From DAIOGN01 sp036745245 (GTDB taxonomy: Bacteria; Zixibacteria; MSB-5A5; JAUVRN01), in contig DAIOGN010000031.1 of the NCBI GenBank assembly GCA_036745245.1, positions 1 through 27,430 of the forward strand: a stretch of 27,430 bases of DNA, in the 5' to 3' direction. This document shows, piece by piece, positions 6,165 through 15,979 of this stretch (the stretch's first letter is position 1; every line of letters begins with the position of its first letter). The notes beneath the pieces were generated by a model, which did no database searches, was not told the DNA's origin, and saw nothing but the letters and a program-made list of their open reading frames with translations. The position numbers and the translations under genes were made by a program.

Positions 6165-8756
6165 CTAGCTGGCCCCGGCGGCCAGTTGCTGAAACCGCGG
6201 GTGGCTGCGCAGCGGCGCAAACACAGGGTCGAGCAGGATGTTGTAGTAGGAATCTTCGCAAGGGCCACGCAGAGCGGTTTCCAGCTCCGTCATGGCGGAT
6301 TCGAGCTGACCCATGGTGATGTAGGTGTACACCAGCGCGTAGCGGCATTGCGGCATGTTGATGGCGCTATGGTTCAGTTCAATGGCCTTGTGCGCCGCCG
6401 CCAGCGCTTCCTCATGTCGACCTCTGGAGGCCAGGACCATGGCATACGATGCGTACGTGCCGGACAAGTCGACTTTCTTCTTCAGCTCGGCTTCAATCAG
6501 GTGTAGAGCCGAGTCGTACACCGCGACGGAGCGCTCCTGGTCTCCCAGCAGCCCATAGTAGAAGGCCCGGTAAAAATGTTCAAATCCGGGAAATGCAAAC
6601 TCCCGCCCAACCTCCATCGCTCGAATGGCCTCTTCGTAGTGCCCTGTGAGGCCAAAGATGTACCCTTTCGTGAAGTAGTACGAGTTGGCCGGCTGGACCA
6701 CCTTGTCCGCATCGGCCAGAAGTGCCAGGGCAGCCGCGGTATCTCCGTTTCGGGTCACCATGAATCGTGCCTTGGTGGCATAGGCATCGGCGTAGTCCGG
6801 CGTGAGCCCCAGGGCCTGATCCAGGGCGGGAAGAACCAGCTCCCGTTGTCCGAGCATCAGGGCCGACCGGGCCAATTGCAGATGGTAGTTGGCGGCCAGC
6901 GGATCCAGAGCCACGGCTCGCTTCATCTCGTCCACGGCGCCGGGATGCCCCTGACGACGGAGCACATAGGCGATCTCCATTACCAGATCGGCGTCATTGG
7001 GTAAGAGCTTCCTGGCCTCGTTGAATTCGGAGAGGGCCGCCTCGTAGTCTCCGGCATGGTAATGGAGCGAACCGATGGCGATGCGCACCTCGGGGCTTTG
7101 CGGGCCCAGGGCGAGAGCGCGGTCAATGTAGGTGCGGGCGCGCGTCAGGTCGGAGTCGTTGAACTGATGATGCCAGTACAGTTCCACGTACGATCGGCCC
7201 AGGCGTGCCCAGGCGTCGGCGTAGCCACTGTCGGCCCCCACACTCTGACTGTACAGATGTGCCGCGAGGCGTAGATTGGGCTCGTCATTGCCCGCCGAGA
7301 TCTGACGCCAGTACTCGTTGCCCTTCAGGTAGTAGTTGTAGGCTTCGATGTCATCGGTCTGCGTGGAGGCGATGCGCTTTCTCTCCGGCTCGAGCAGCGT
7401 AACGTTGAGCGCCGATACCACCTTTTGCGATACGTCGGATTGTACTTCGAACACGGCCGAAATCTCGTCTTCGTAGATATTGGCCCACACGTGCGTGCCG
7501 TCGGACGCTTTCACCAGCTGCGGCGTGATGCGCACGCGCCCGGGCCCGGCGGCGGACTTCTGCCAGCGAATGGTGCCTTCGAGGATGTAATCCACGCCCA
7601 GTTCACCTGCAATCTCGGGGATGGTCTTGTCCGTGCCCTTGTACTGCATCACGCTGGTGCGAGCGATGACATCCACGCCCCGCACCGAAGCGAGGCGCGC
7701 AATGATCTCTTCGGTGATCCCGTCGGCGAAGTACTCGTCCTCGGCGGCGCCGATGTTCTGAAACGGAAGCACGGCAATGCGCGGCGTGTGCGCCTGGGCC
7801 TCCGGGTGTGAGCGGCCGAACAGGGAGGGAAACAGCACGTACGTCACCGCCGCCACCAGGGCCAGCACACCTACCAGGGCGATGGCAAGACCTGTACGTG
7901 AACGCTTCTCCCTCGAAGGAGCCGGCACCGATGTTTGCGACGCTTGCGAAAGCCTGCGCTCTCGCTTGAGGTCGGCCAGAAGATCGGCTGCCGACTGGTA
8001 CCGTTCGGCGGGATCCTTCGCGAGGCACTTGGCCACCACCGCTTCCAGGCCCTGAGTGACACCCTTCTTGTACCGGGCCAGGGGCTCCGGTTCTTCGTGC
8101 ACGATCGCGTACGTCATGGCCGCCTCGTGCTCACCGGCAAAAGGCAGCCGTCCGGCAATCATCTCATAGAGGAGCACTCCGAGTGAGAACAGATCGGAGC
8201 GCTGATCCACCTGTTTCCCCTGAAGCTGTTCGGGCGAAACATAGGCGACCGTGCCCACCGTGGACCCGGTCTGAGTGAGTTTGGCGGCTCCTTCGATTTT
8301 GGCCAGCCCGAAATCCAGAATGCGTGGTCGGCCGTCCGCATCCATGATGACGTTGGCCGGTTTGAGATCGCGATGGACCACACCCGCCGCGTGCGCCTTT
8401 TGAAGCGCCTCCGCCAGCTGCGAAGCGATGTCGAGAATCTGGTCGAGGCTGGGATCGCCCGAAGCAAACGCGTCTCCCAGCGTTCGACCGGCGACGTACT
8501 CCATGACGATGAAGTCGCGATCGCCATCCCGCTCGATGGCGTGTACGGTGACGATGTTCGGATGACTCAGCTTGGAAGCTGCCTGAGCCTCGCGGAGAAG
8601 GCGCTCGCGGGCCTCCGACCCGGCCGAAAGGGATTCGGGCACAAACTTGAGCGCCACCTGCCGGTTGAGGCGCGTGTCAGTGGCGAGGAACACCTCGCCC
8701 ATGCCGCCCTGGCCGAGCTTGCGTTCTATCTTGTAGTGCAGGATCTGTGAAATCAC
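6165..8756 (-). CDS. Membrane Ser/Thr protein kinase with TolB-like domain and TPR repeats
   Basis: 863 residues. The kinase domain (about 7-270) has GQGGMGEVF, Lys37 in VALK, HRDLKPAN (128-135, Asp130), DFG 148-150 and VSPEQ, so it looks catalytically complete. A single transmembrane helix (about 289-308, GLAIALVGVLALVAAVTYVL) leads to a TolB-like domain (IAVLPFQNIGAAEDEYFADGITEEI) and then many TPR units (for example AGDYEAALSEFNEARKLLP) to the end, finishing DPVFAPLRSHPRF. The topology would put kinase and sensor on opposite sides of the inner membrane. The start is GTG 8756 with no visible Shine-Dalgarno sequence. A palindrome separates it from the S9 peptidase gene upstream. Of the four kinases here, only this one has a transmembrane helix. 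Confidence 0.92.
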   Translation of the reverse strand: MISQILHYKIERKLGQGGMGEVFLATDTRLNRQVALKFVPESLSAGSEARERLLREAQAASKLSHPNIVTVHAIERDGDRDFIVMEYVAGRTLGDAFASGDPSLDQILDIASQLAEALQKAHAAGVVHRDLKPANVIMDADGRPRILDFGLAKIEGAAKLTQTGSTVGTVAYVSPEQLQGKQVDQRSDLFSLGVLLYEMIAGRLPFAGEHEAAMTYAIVHEEPEPLARYKKGVTQGLEAVVAKCLAKDPAERYQSAADLLADLKRERRLSQASQTSVPAPSREKRSRTGLAIALVGVLALVAAVTYVLFPSLFGRSHPEAQAHTPRIAVLPFQNIGAAEDEYFADGITEEIIARLASVRGVDVIARTSVMQYKGTDKTIPEIAGELGVDYILEGTIRWQKSAAGPGRVRITPQLVKASDGTHVWANIYEDEISAVFEVQSDVSQKVVSALNVTLLEPERKRIASTQTDDIEAYNYYLKGNEYWRQISAGNDEPNLRLAAHLYSQSVGADSGYADAWARLGRSYVELYWHHQFNDSDLTRARTYIDRALALGPQSPEVRIAIGSLHYHAGDYEAALSEFNEARKLLPNDADLVMEIAYVLRRQGHPGAVDEMKRAVALDPLAANYHLQLARSALMLGQRELVLPALDQALGLTPDYADAYATKARFMVTRNGDTAAALALLADADKVVQPANSYYFTKGYIFGLTGHYEEAIRAMEVGREFAFPGFEHFYRAFYYGLLGDQERSVAVYDSALHLIEAELKKKVDLSGTYASYAMVLASRGRHEEALAAAHKAIELNHSAINMPQCRYALVYTYITMGQLESAMTELETALRGPCEDSYYNILLDPVFAPLRSHPRFQQLAAGAS

Positions 8757-8797
8757 GGCGTCAAAGTAACAAGCGGAACGTCGGATGGCTAAGGGAG

Positions 8798-8846
8798 AAA
8801 GTGGGGTCAGACTCGACTTTTTAGAAGTCGAGTCTGACCCTACTTT
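8798..8846. repeat. REP-like palindrome overlapping the peptidase stop codon
   Basis: Positions 8798-8819 and 8825-8846 are reverse complements with a single G/T mismatch (8803/8841), and the loop is TTTAG. The perfect core, 8804-8819 with 8825-8840, contains GGGTCAGACTCGACTT. The TAG stop of the S9 peptidase (8842-8840, minus strand) lies inside the right arm. The AT-rich outer ends allow termination on either strand. Confidence 0.85.
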
Positions 8847-11248
8847 TCCAGATGTTCTTCAAACAGCTCGAAGATCCTGCGGTACTCGTCGGTCCAGGCT
8901 TCCGATTCCACGATCGAGTGGTCTTCCATGGGGTAGGAGGCCAGCTCCCAGTTCTTCTTGCCGAGTTCGATGAGCTTCTGCGAGAGGCGCACGATGTCCT
9001 GGTACTGCACGTTCTCATCGAGGATCGAATGACACATGAGCAAAGGGTCGCTCAGCCCCTCCGCGAAGTACATGGGGGAGCTGCGAACGTAGGCCAGACT
9101 GTCGGTCTGCGGCGTGTTGAGGATGCGCGCGGTGTACCAGTGATTGTAATGTGCCCAGTCGGTGACCGATCGCAGGGCCGCACCGCAGGCGAACACGCCT
9201 GGATGCTTGAAGAGTGCCATGAGCGTGATGAAGCCGCCGTAGGACCCGCCGTAGATGCCGATTCGTGACGAATCCACTCCATACTCCGACACGAGGAACT
9301 TCGCGCCGTCCACCTGATCGTCGAGGTCGCGGCCCCCCATGTGCCGGTAGATCGCCGTGCGCCAGTCGCGGCCGTAGCCGGACGAGGCGCGGTAATCGAG
9401 GTCGAGCACGGTGTAGCCGCGGTCGGCCAGCAGGTTGTGGAACATGTATTCCCGCTCGTAGCCGCTCCAGCCGTACGTAACGTTCTGCAGATAGCCCGCT
9501 CCGTGCACGAAGATCACCCCGGGCCCGCCGGCTGCCGGTTGGCGAGGTCTGTACAAACGCGCTGGCACCTTCGCGCCGTCGGAGGCGGGAATGTAGACGA
9601 TCTCCGCCTCCCGCCACGGGTACGAGAGGAACTCGCTCGAAATCGACTGAGTAACAGGACGAGCCTTGGCGCCCGGCTTGTTGTCCTGAAGGTACAGTTG
9701 CGTGGGCCGGGTGCTCGTGGACGACAGGATGGCCAGCTTCGTCTCGTCGGGGGAAAGCCAGGCCCTGTGTTCGCCCCGGCCGGTCGTGAGCTGCACGGGT
9801 TGGCCCCCCGACGTGGACAAACGGCAGACCTGCCATTCACCGGCATGGTTCATGTTGGCCTGAAAGTACCAGGTCTTTCTGTCCCTGGAGATCGAAAGGT
9901 CCTGCACTTCCCAGGTTCCCGTGGTCCTCTGCGAGCGTTCGCCCGTCTCCACGTTGATCGTGTAGATGTGCGAATACCCCGACTGCTCCGACTGGAACCA
10001 GAGCGTCTTGTGGTCGGCCAGCCAGCCCAGAGATGACCGCCAGCCGATGCCGGGCCCGCCGATCCAGGCCTCATCGTGCTGATGGTCGATCACGGAAAGT
10101 CGGCCCGACTCCAGCGCGAGAGTGGCCAGCCAGCGGTCCTTGAAGTCGTGTGTACGAACATCCACGACGCAACGCCTGCCATCGTCGGACCACTCCGGCC
10201 CGTTGTAATACACCGACTTGGGCGACGCAGACGTTGAACTCGTGCTATCCGCCGCCGAATCAGGGTGTTCGTACTCGGCCAGGTACGCAGGCGGTGTGGT
10301 AATCCCCGGCAGGCTGTCCACGGATACGGTGTACACCGTATCGCGCGTGATGTCGTAGACACCCAGTTCGTACTCCGGCATCGGAGTTCCCACTTTTTCG
10401 CGGGCCGGGCTGCTCTTCGTGTATCCGTCCTCGGCGACGTAGTCCGGAACGTCGGTCTTCCGCGATTCGGAAGGCTCATCCGACAAGAGGTAGCAGACGA
10501 AGTGTCCGTCGGGTGACGGCTGCGCCCACTCCAGTGACTTCTTCTTCATGTAGATGGGCCGGGGGCGCTTCGGTTCGAGCTGTTTTTCCAGTTCTTTCCT
10601 CCGCTCCCGCCTGTTCCTGTGCTCCTGCAGGGTCTCGAAGAGCGCAAGATTCTCCTGTTTCACCCAGCCGTCGGCGCCCGTGGCTTCCTCCTCTTCATCA
10701 CGCTTCGACCCTTCGCGGAAGTCGGTGAGTTGCGTCCACAGGCCCGTGGCCAGGTCGATGCGGTGCACGTTGTCATCGCGAGTAAACATCACGGCCTGTC
10801 CGTCCTGCGTGAACTCAGGCGATGACTCGTAGTCGAGGGTGGCCGTGAGCGCGCGCACTTTGCCGCTCTTCACGTCGAAGATGAACAAGTCACCGTTCTT
10901 GGAATACACCCTGCGTGCAAAGGAGCCGTCCCAGTCGCCACGAGACTCCGGCCGGGCCCTGCGCTCTTCGAGGGTCACCTGTCGAGGCACATCCTCCCGT
11001 GTCTCGATTACATACAGCGAATCTCGGTCGGCCCCATTCGGATTCCAGTTGAAGTACACTTTTCTGGAATCGAGCGACCACTCCACGCCGGACGGTTGCG
11101 AGCCCATCCACTTGAGGTCGCGCATGATGTACTCCACCGTAAGGACAGGGTGCGCGGTCGGTTCCTGTGCCGTGGCCGAGTCACAAAGGCCCGGCAGGAG
11201 GAACGAAAGCGCAATGAACCAATCAAACGCTTTACGCGTCCTCGACAT
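8840..11248 (-). CDS. Exported S9 family peptidase (prolyl oligopeptidase/DPP-IV type)
   Basis: 802 residues with a signal peptide (hydrophobic 10-21, cleavage near ATA-QE at about 27-28). The N-terminal part (about 50-510) is a propeller with repeats such as WSLDSRKVYFNWNP, PDGHFVCYLLSDEP and WLADHKTLWFQSEQSGYSHIY. The C-terminal part is an alpha/beta hydrolase. Ser669 lies in GGSYGG, Asp744 in SILDENV and His777 in MEDHSI. The spacing of 75 and 33 residues is typical of S9 enzymes, so the triad is intact. It should cleave peptides in the periplasm or outside the cell. ATG 11248 follows the metalloprotease stop by 12 nt, and AGGAG overlaps that stop, so the two are coupled. Substrate preference cannot be read from the sequence. 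Confidence 0.93.
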   Translation of the reverse strand: MSRTRKAFDWFIALSFLLPGLCDSATAQEPTAHPVLTVEYIMRDLKWMGSQPSGVEWSLDSRKVYFNWNPNGADRDSLYVIETREDVPRQVTLEERRARPESRGDWDGSFARRVYSKNGDLFIFDVKSGKVRALTATLDYESSPEFTQDGQAVMFTRDDNVHRIDLATGLWTQLTDFREGSKRDEEEEATGADGWVKQENLALFETLQEHRNRRERRKELEKQLEPKRPRPIYMKKKSLEWAQPSPDGHFVCYLLSDEPSESRKTDVPDYVAEDGYTKSSPAREKVGTPMPEYELGVYDITRDTVYTVSVDSLPGITTPPAYLAEYEHPDSAADSTSSTSASPKSVYYNGPEWSDDGRRCVVDVRTHDFKDRWLATLALESGRLSVIDHQHDEAWIGGPGIGWRSSLGWLADHKTLWFQSEQSGYSHIYTINVETGERSQRTTGTWEVQDLSISRDRKTWYFQANMNHAGEWQVCRLSTSGGQPVQLTTGRGEHRAWLSPDETKLAILSSTSTRPTQLYLQDNKPGAKARPVTQSISSEFLSYPWREAEIVYIPASDGAKVPARLYRPRQPAAGGPGVIFVHGAGYLQNVTYGWSGYEREYMFHNLLADRGYTVLDLDYRASSGYGRDWRTAIYRHMGGRDLDDQVDGAKFLVSEYGVDSSRIGIYGGSYGGFITLMALFKHPGVFACGAALRSVTDWAHYNHWYTARILNTPQTDSLAYVRSSPMYFAEGLSDPLLMCHSILDENVQYQDIVRLSQKLIELGKKNWELASYPMEDHSIVESEAWTDEYRRIFELFEEHLEK

Positions 11249-11260
11249 GGTCCGGGGCTC

Positions 11261-13709
11261 CTATTCGTAGTCGCAGCTGCCGGGTCCGAACGCGCCGATC
11301 GGCGCACCCGCGGGCGGCCGCGGCGATTCGTAGAACTCGAATTCCGACGGGTGCTCTGCAAACCGGGTGATGAGCGCGCTTCCCCGCATGAGGTGGGCGC
11401 TCTGCGACGCGTCGTTGCTGCGGTCGAGTTCGGAAGAGATCCACTGGTTCAGTTCGTCGAGCTTGGACGCGGCCACTGCGCGCACCTGCGGAGATGCACC
11501 CTGGTTGGCCGCGAGCCGAATGAGGCGCTCCAGCACGACGTGGTCCGCCACGCGCTGCAGGTCGGCGGCGAAGCCGTCTTCGCGGGGCGACTTCCAGGTC
11601 GCTTTAAGGAGAGCGTCGATCAACTGCTGAAGCGACGGCTGCAGCTCGAGTCGGCTGCTCTGTTCCACAAGCCGCGCTGCACGATCGGAATTGAGCAGCA
11701 TGCGCACCACCAGGTCGGCCACGTTCTCGGCCGCCATGAGCGGGTCAAACGCATCGCCCGTGCGCCGCTTGAAAATCTCCCGCGAGCGCGGAATTCCCGT
11801 GGTCTGTGGCGGCAAGAGGGACAGCACGGTATCGGGAATCGCGAGCTCTTCCGGTTTGAGGCACGAGAGGAGCGCCTCCACCGCGCGCCACTGAGCCTCG
11901 GACGCTACCGGCGTCGTGGTTTGCGGCCCGGCGCCACGCAGGGACAGCCCGTACTCCACGCCTCCCACCGACTTGGCACAGGCCTCGATCTGGTAGCGGT
12001 GGAACAGGTAGATGGGCACCAGCGTTTCCTCGAGCATCACCAAAGGAGTGCTCTCGGGGATGGTCGTCTCGGAAAAGTTGTCGAGCAACACGCGGCGCAT
12101 CTCCAGGATCCGCAGCAGTTCCGCGGTAGCGTCGGGGCCGTTGTCCCACAGGTGCGCGTACGGGTGTGAGCTTCCCTCGGGGCGTGCGTCATCATCGGTG
12201 ACGTATTTCAAACCCGTGGCATAGACGCTGTCGAGCACGGCGGCCAGGANNNNNNNNNNGGAACTCAGCGTAGCCGTAAGTGAAGGCGGCTTTGTCCCAT
12301 GCACCCAGCCCCACGCCGTAGGCCTGCGACAAGTCCACACTTCCGTCGGAGGCCAGCTGGGCCCACGGATAGGCATAGTCCATCACCGACGTGCGGCCTT
12401 GAGTGCTGGCGATGTAGTTGTGCCGCAGCCCCAGCGTGTGACCCACTTCGTGCGCCGACAGCTGTCGCAACCGGGCCAGCGCCATTTCCTGCATTGGATT
12501 TGCGGAGTCGATGAGCGGATCGGACTCGCTGTCGTACGGTTGCAGCAATCCCTCGGCGATGAGGTAGTCCTGCCGCGCTCGCAGTGAACCCAGGGTCACG
12601 TGTCCCTTGAGGATCTCTCCCGTGCGCGGATCAGATACGGACGCGCCGTACGCCCAGCCGCGGCTGGAGCGGTGAATCCAGTGAATGGTGTTGTACCGCA
12701 GGTCCATGAAGCTCGCGGTGTCGGGCATCACCTCCACGCGGTAGGCATTCAAATAACCCGCGGCCTCGAATGCTTCCTTCCACCACGAGGCCCCTTCGAT
12801 GAGCGCCTGTCGGATGGGCTCGGGTGCGGCGGGGTCCACGTAGTACACGATGGGTTCGTCTACCTCGCTGGGCGCGGGCCCGGGGTTTTTCTTGATCAGC
12901 CGGTGACGGGCGATGAACCGCTTCACCAGGGGTTCCGAGAGTGGCGCGGAGTAGTCGGCATAGTCATACGAAAAGTACCCTGCCCGCACATCCCAGGCTC
13001 GCGGCAGGTATCCTCCGTCCGGCAGCTTCACAAGCGAGTGGTGCACCTGAATCGTCACGGCCGTGGGCGTGGGTGTCACGATCTGCACTTCGTCGCCGGC
13101 CGAGTCGGTGGTGAACGTGAGCAGGCTCTCAAACTCCGTGTTCAGCGGAAACGAGCCGCAGCCGGCCAGATCGATGGCAGAGCGGGTATCGTCGAGTTTG
13201 AACGAGCCCTGACCCGCTTGACGGAGCGCGCCCACCACATCGCGCGCGTCGCGCAGCAGGAACCCGGTGGCATCCACGAGCACGCGGCCCTTTTCCGCTG
13301 CCGTCACGTCAAAACCCCACAGCACAGACGCAGCGAACGACTCCGTCGCGGACCTTTGCGCGGGCGCGTCACTGGATGTGGCACGCTGGCTGTAGTTCTT
13401 CTGCATCAGCAAGACCTTGGGCCCGATGCGGCGGAAGTACACCAGGTACTCGCCCGCGATCTGCCCGCGATCCAGGCCCACGTCGTTGGACCCCAGCCCG
13501 CGCGACAGGTAGGTGACGTACAGGAATTCCTGATCGAAGCGCTCGATCTCCAGCCAGACTTTGCCCTTGGCTTCGTCCCAGAAGTACTTGATGAAGCCCG
13601 GCTGCGCCGTCATGCCGGCCGACGCCTGGGCGATGGTCTTGACATTGTCATCGGCCCACGCGGACGTGGCCGCGCAGGCGATGAGCAGCGAACAGAGAAA
13701 TCTCTTCAT
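11261..13709 (-). CDS. Exported zinc metalloprotease, DUF5117-type, interrupted by a gap
   Basis: The signal peptide (MKRFLCSLLIACAATSAWA) is followed by a DUF5117-like region (KGKVWLEIERFDQEFLYV, GLDRGQ) and a metzincin-type catalytic site HEVGHTLGLRH at residues 420-430, with zinc ligands His420, His424 and His430 and catalytic Glu421. VMDYAYP soon after fits the Met-turn. The C-terminal part (YVTDDDARPEGSSHPYAHLWDNGPD and helices) matches the family. The 10-N gap at 12250-12259 splits the frame in two. The known bases total 2439, a multiple of three, so the true gap should be 0 mod 3. I treat this as one intact gene. The stop is 12 nt before the S9 peptidase start, which suggests the two proteases are made together. 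Confidence 0.88.
12250..12259. other. Assembly gap (10 N)
   Basis: The gap lies in the metalloprotease gene between the catalytic part (ending YGYAEF) and the C-terminal part (starting near LAAVLDSVYATGL). It causes an artificial frame change, not a biological one. Confidence 0.98.
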
Positions 13710-13785
13710 TTGGTGTTTCGTCTCCAGAGGTGCGTGGCGCAGAAATCGCCCGCGGGAGGTTGGCGATCTGCCTCAGTGTGCAAAT

Positions 13786-15978
13786 TCAGTTGCGAGCCGA
13801 CAAGCCGATCCTCTCCAGGAACCGTCCCCAGCGTGCATCGCTGTGAACGTTGGCCAACGTCGGATGGACCCGGGTCCAGCAGAGCCCGGCGTCATGTGCT
13901 TCCACGGCCACATCGAGCCAATGAAAGGCCGAGTCGATTCGACCCCGGTACGCCTCGGCCTGCGCGAGTTGAACCGCCCATTGACGACCGACCTGCTCGA
14001 GGCTCGCGGTGGCCAGATCCGACTCGCGTTGGTTGCGAAGTGCGTGATGGACAATGGCCAGGGCCCAGTGTTTGTAACCGCTTTCCTTCTCCAGTCCCGC
14101 CTCCACGAGCGCGGTGTCCAGGTTCCCAGCCATCAATTCCAGGATGGCGAGCGAGGCGCGGGCGGAGGTGAAGCCAGGGCTGAGCGCCAGAACTTTCTGC
14201 AGATCGACTCGGGCCAGGGCGAGCTGACCGGACCACCAGAGCATTCTGCCGCAGTGAAAGAAGTACACCGCACTCAGAGGCTCAAGCCCCTTGGCACGTT
14301 GCAGCAGGTCCACTGCTCTGGGCAGTTGATCCTGTACGGCCAGAAGGGCCGCGCGCAGAAACAGGACGTCGGCGGCACCGGGGGCCAATTCTTCCGCTCG
14401 CTGCGCTTCGTGTTCGCCCTGGGACCATTCGCAATGCATTACATGAAGCCAGCCCAGGTGTATGTGGGCCTTGAACGTGGAGTCGTCTTTCGCGATGGCG
14501 CGCTGTGCCGCCTCTCGAGCTTTGGCCAGCATGTCGCCCGTGTCGGCATGTCCGTAGCCGCCCTGGATGATTCGCGAGTAGGCCAGGACGGCCAATGCGT
14601 CGGGGTTGTCGGGATCGAGTTCCAACGCCTGTTCCAGTGAACGCACGGCTTCCTTGAGGCTCTCCTCGCTGTTCTGGTAGGCCAGATGCTGGCCCTGGAG
14701 AATGAGGGAGTAGGCTTTCGAGTCCCGGATCACCTTGGTGCTCGATCGCCCCAGAAGCGTGACGTTGAGGGCCTTGCTCACGGCACCGGCGATTTCGTCC
14801 TGCACAGCGAACACATCCTCGATCACGCGGTCGTACGTCTCAGACCAGAGGTGAAATCCATCCTTCGCCTTCACCAGCTGAGCCGTGATGCGCACGCGGT
14901 TGCCCGACTTCCGCACGCTGCCTTCGAGCAGCGTCTCCACACCCAGCTTCTGACCGATCTCGCGCAGATCCTCCCGTTTGCCTTTGAATACAAAGGACGA
15001 CGTTCGGCCCGTGACTTTGAGCTCGGGGTTCTTAGCCAGCACGTTGAGCAATTCTTCCGTGAGCCCATCCGAGAAATACTCGTTCTCCGGATCGGCGCTC
15101 ATGTTATTGAAGGGGAGCACGGCGATGGACGGACGATTGCCGGCACCCGGCGCTGGCGTACCCGCTTCGCGCGGCCGCGCCTGCTTCAGCGCCGCCACCA
15201 GCTCTGCACAACTCTGATAGCGAAGTTCCGGTTTTTTCTGGAGGCACGTTTCCACGACCTTCCGCAGGGCCGGTTCCAGATCCGCCTTCACATCGGCAAG
15301 CGGCCTGGGTTCCTCATGCAGGATCGAATACAACAACGCCGCCTCATGATCGGCTTCAAAAGGCAGGCGGCCGGAGAGCATCTGGTACAGTACCACGCCC
15401 AGGCTGTACACGTCGGACACTGGCTCCGCCGGCTGGCCCATCGCCAGCTCGGGAGGCGCATAGGCCAGCGTGCCCACGGTGGAGCCCGTCTGCGTGAGCC
15501 GGGCCGCTCCGCGCAGGCTGGCGATTCCGAAATCGAGAATTCGTGCGCGGCCGCGCTCGTCCACCAGAATGTTGCTGGGCTTGAGATCGCGATGCACCAC
15601 TCCGGAGTCATGTGCGTGCTGAAGTCCGTCTGCGATCTGGATGGCCAGCTCGATGAGTTCCGCAGTAGAGCGCTTCTTTGACGTGCAGTATTCGCTCAGC
15701 GTGACTCCGGGCACGTGCGCCATGCTGATGAAAGGCCGGCCCTCGTGTTCCTCGATTCCGAAGATCGTGACCACGTTGGGGTGATCGAGCTTGGAGGCCG
15801 ATTTGGCCTCGCGGATCAGGCGCTCCCGTGCCTCGGATTCGTTCCACAGCGACGCCGGGAGAAATTTCAGGGCGACCTTGCGGTCGAGCTTGGTGTCATC
15901 CGCGAGGAACACTTCACCCATACCCCCGGAACCGAGCTTCTCGAGGACCCGGTAGTGCGACACTGTGCGGCCGATCAC
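13786..15978 (-). CDS. Soluble Ser/Thr protein kinase with TolB-like domain and TPR repeats (third in tandem)
   Basis: 730 residues. The kinase domain (1-268) has GSGGMGEVF, Lys38, HRDLKPSN with Asp131, and DFG 149-151. Its APE-position motif reads YAPPELAMG, with Pro where the paralogues have Ser. There is no transmembrane helix. A short linker (about 268-281) leads to a TolB-like domain (RPSIAVLPFNNMSADPENEYFSDGLTEELLNVL, from 282), then TPR-like helices, ending NVHSDARWGRFLERIG. GTG 15978 starts 1 nt after the TGA of the upstream kinase, so translation is almost certainly coupled. The metalloprotease gene follows 76 nt downstream. The family is common in Acidobacteria-like and FCB genomes, and its targets are unknown. 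Confidence 0.92.
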   Translation of the reverse strand: MIGRTVSHYRVLEKLGSGGMGEVFLADDTKLDRKVALKFLPASLWNESEARERLIREAKSASKLDHPNVVTIFGIEEHEGRPFISMAHVPGVTLSEYCTSKKRSTAELIELAIQIADGLQHAHDSGVVHRDLKPSNILVDERGRARILDFGIASLRGAARLTQTGSTVGTLAYAPPELAMGQPAEPVSDVYSLGVVLYQMLSGRLPFEADHEAALLYSILHEEPRPLADVKADLEPALRKVVETCLQKKPELRYQSCAELVAALKQARPREAGTPAPGAGNRPSIAVLPFNNMSADPENEYFSDGLTEELLNVLAKNPELKVTGRTSSFVFKGKREDLREIGQKLGVETLLEGSVRKSGNRVRITAQLVKAKDGFHLWSETYDRVIEDVFAVQDEIAGAVSKALNVTLLGRSSTKVIRDSKAYSLILQGQHLAYQNSEESLKEAVRSLEQALELDPDNPDALAVLAYSRIIQGGYGHADTGDMLAKAREAAQRAIAKDDSTFKAHIHLGWLHVMHCEWSQGEHEAQRAEELAPGAADVLFLRAALLAVQDQLPRAVDLLQRAKGLEPLSAVYFFHCGRMLWWSGQLALARVDLQKVLALSPGFTSARASLAILELMAGNLDTALVEAGLEKESGYKHWALAIVHHALRNQRESDLATASLEQVGRQWAVQLAQAEAYRGRIDSAFHWLDVAVEAHDAGLCWTRVHPTLANVHSDARWGRFLERIGLSARN

Positions 15979-15979
15979 G

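Noticed and set aside
13713..13785. A bulged hairpin between the third kinase and the metalloprotease, considered as a terminator.
   Set aside because: The stem is good, with a 2-nt bulge, but no T-tract follows on the minus strand. It may only be a processing or attenuation structure.
12600..14171. A 523-residue plus-strand frame antisense to the metalloprotease and the third kinase.
   Set aside because: It is a shadow frame of high-GC coding DNA. It is Arg/His/Gly-rich with no domain, while the minus-strand genes are clear.
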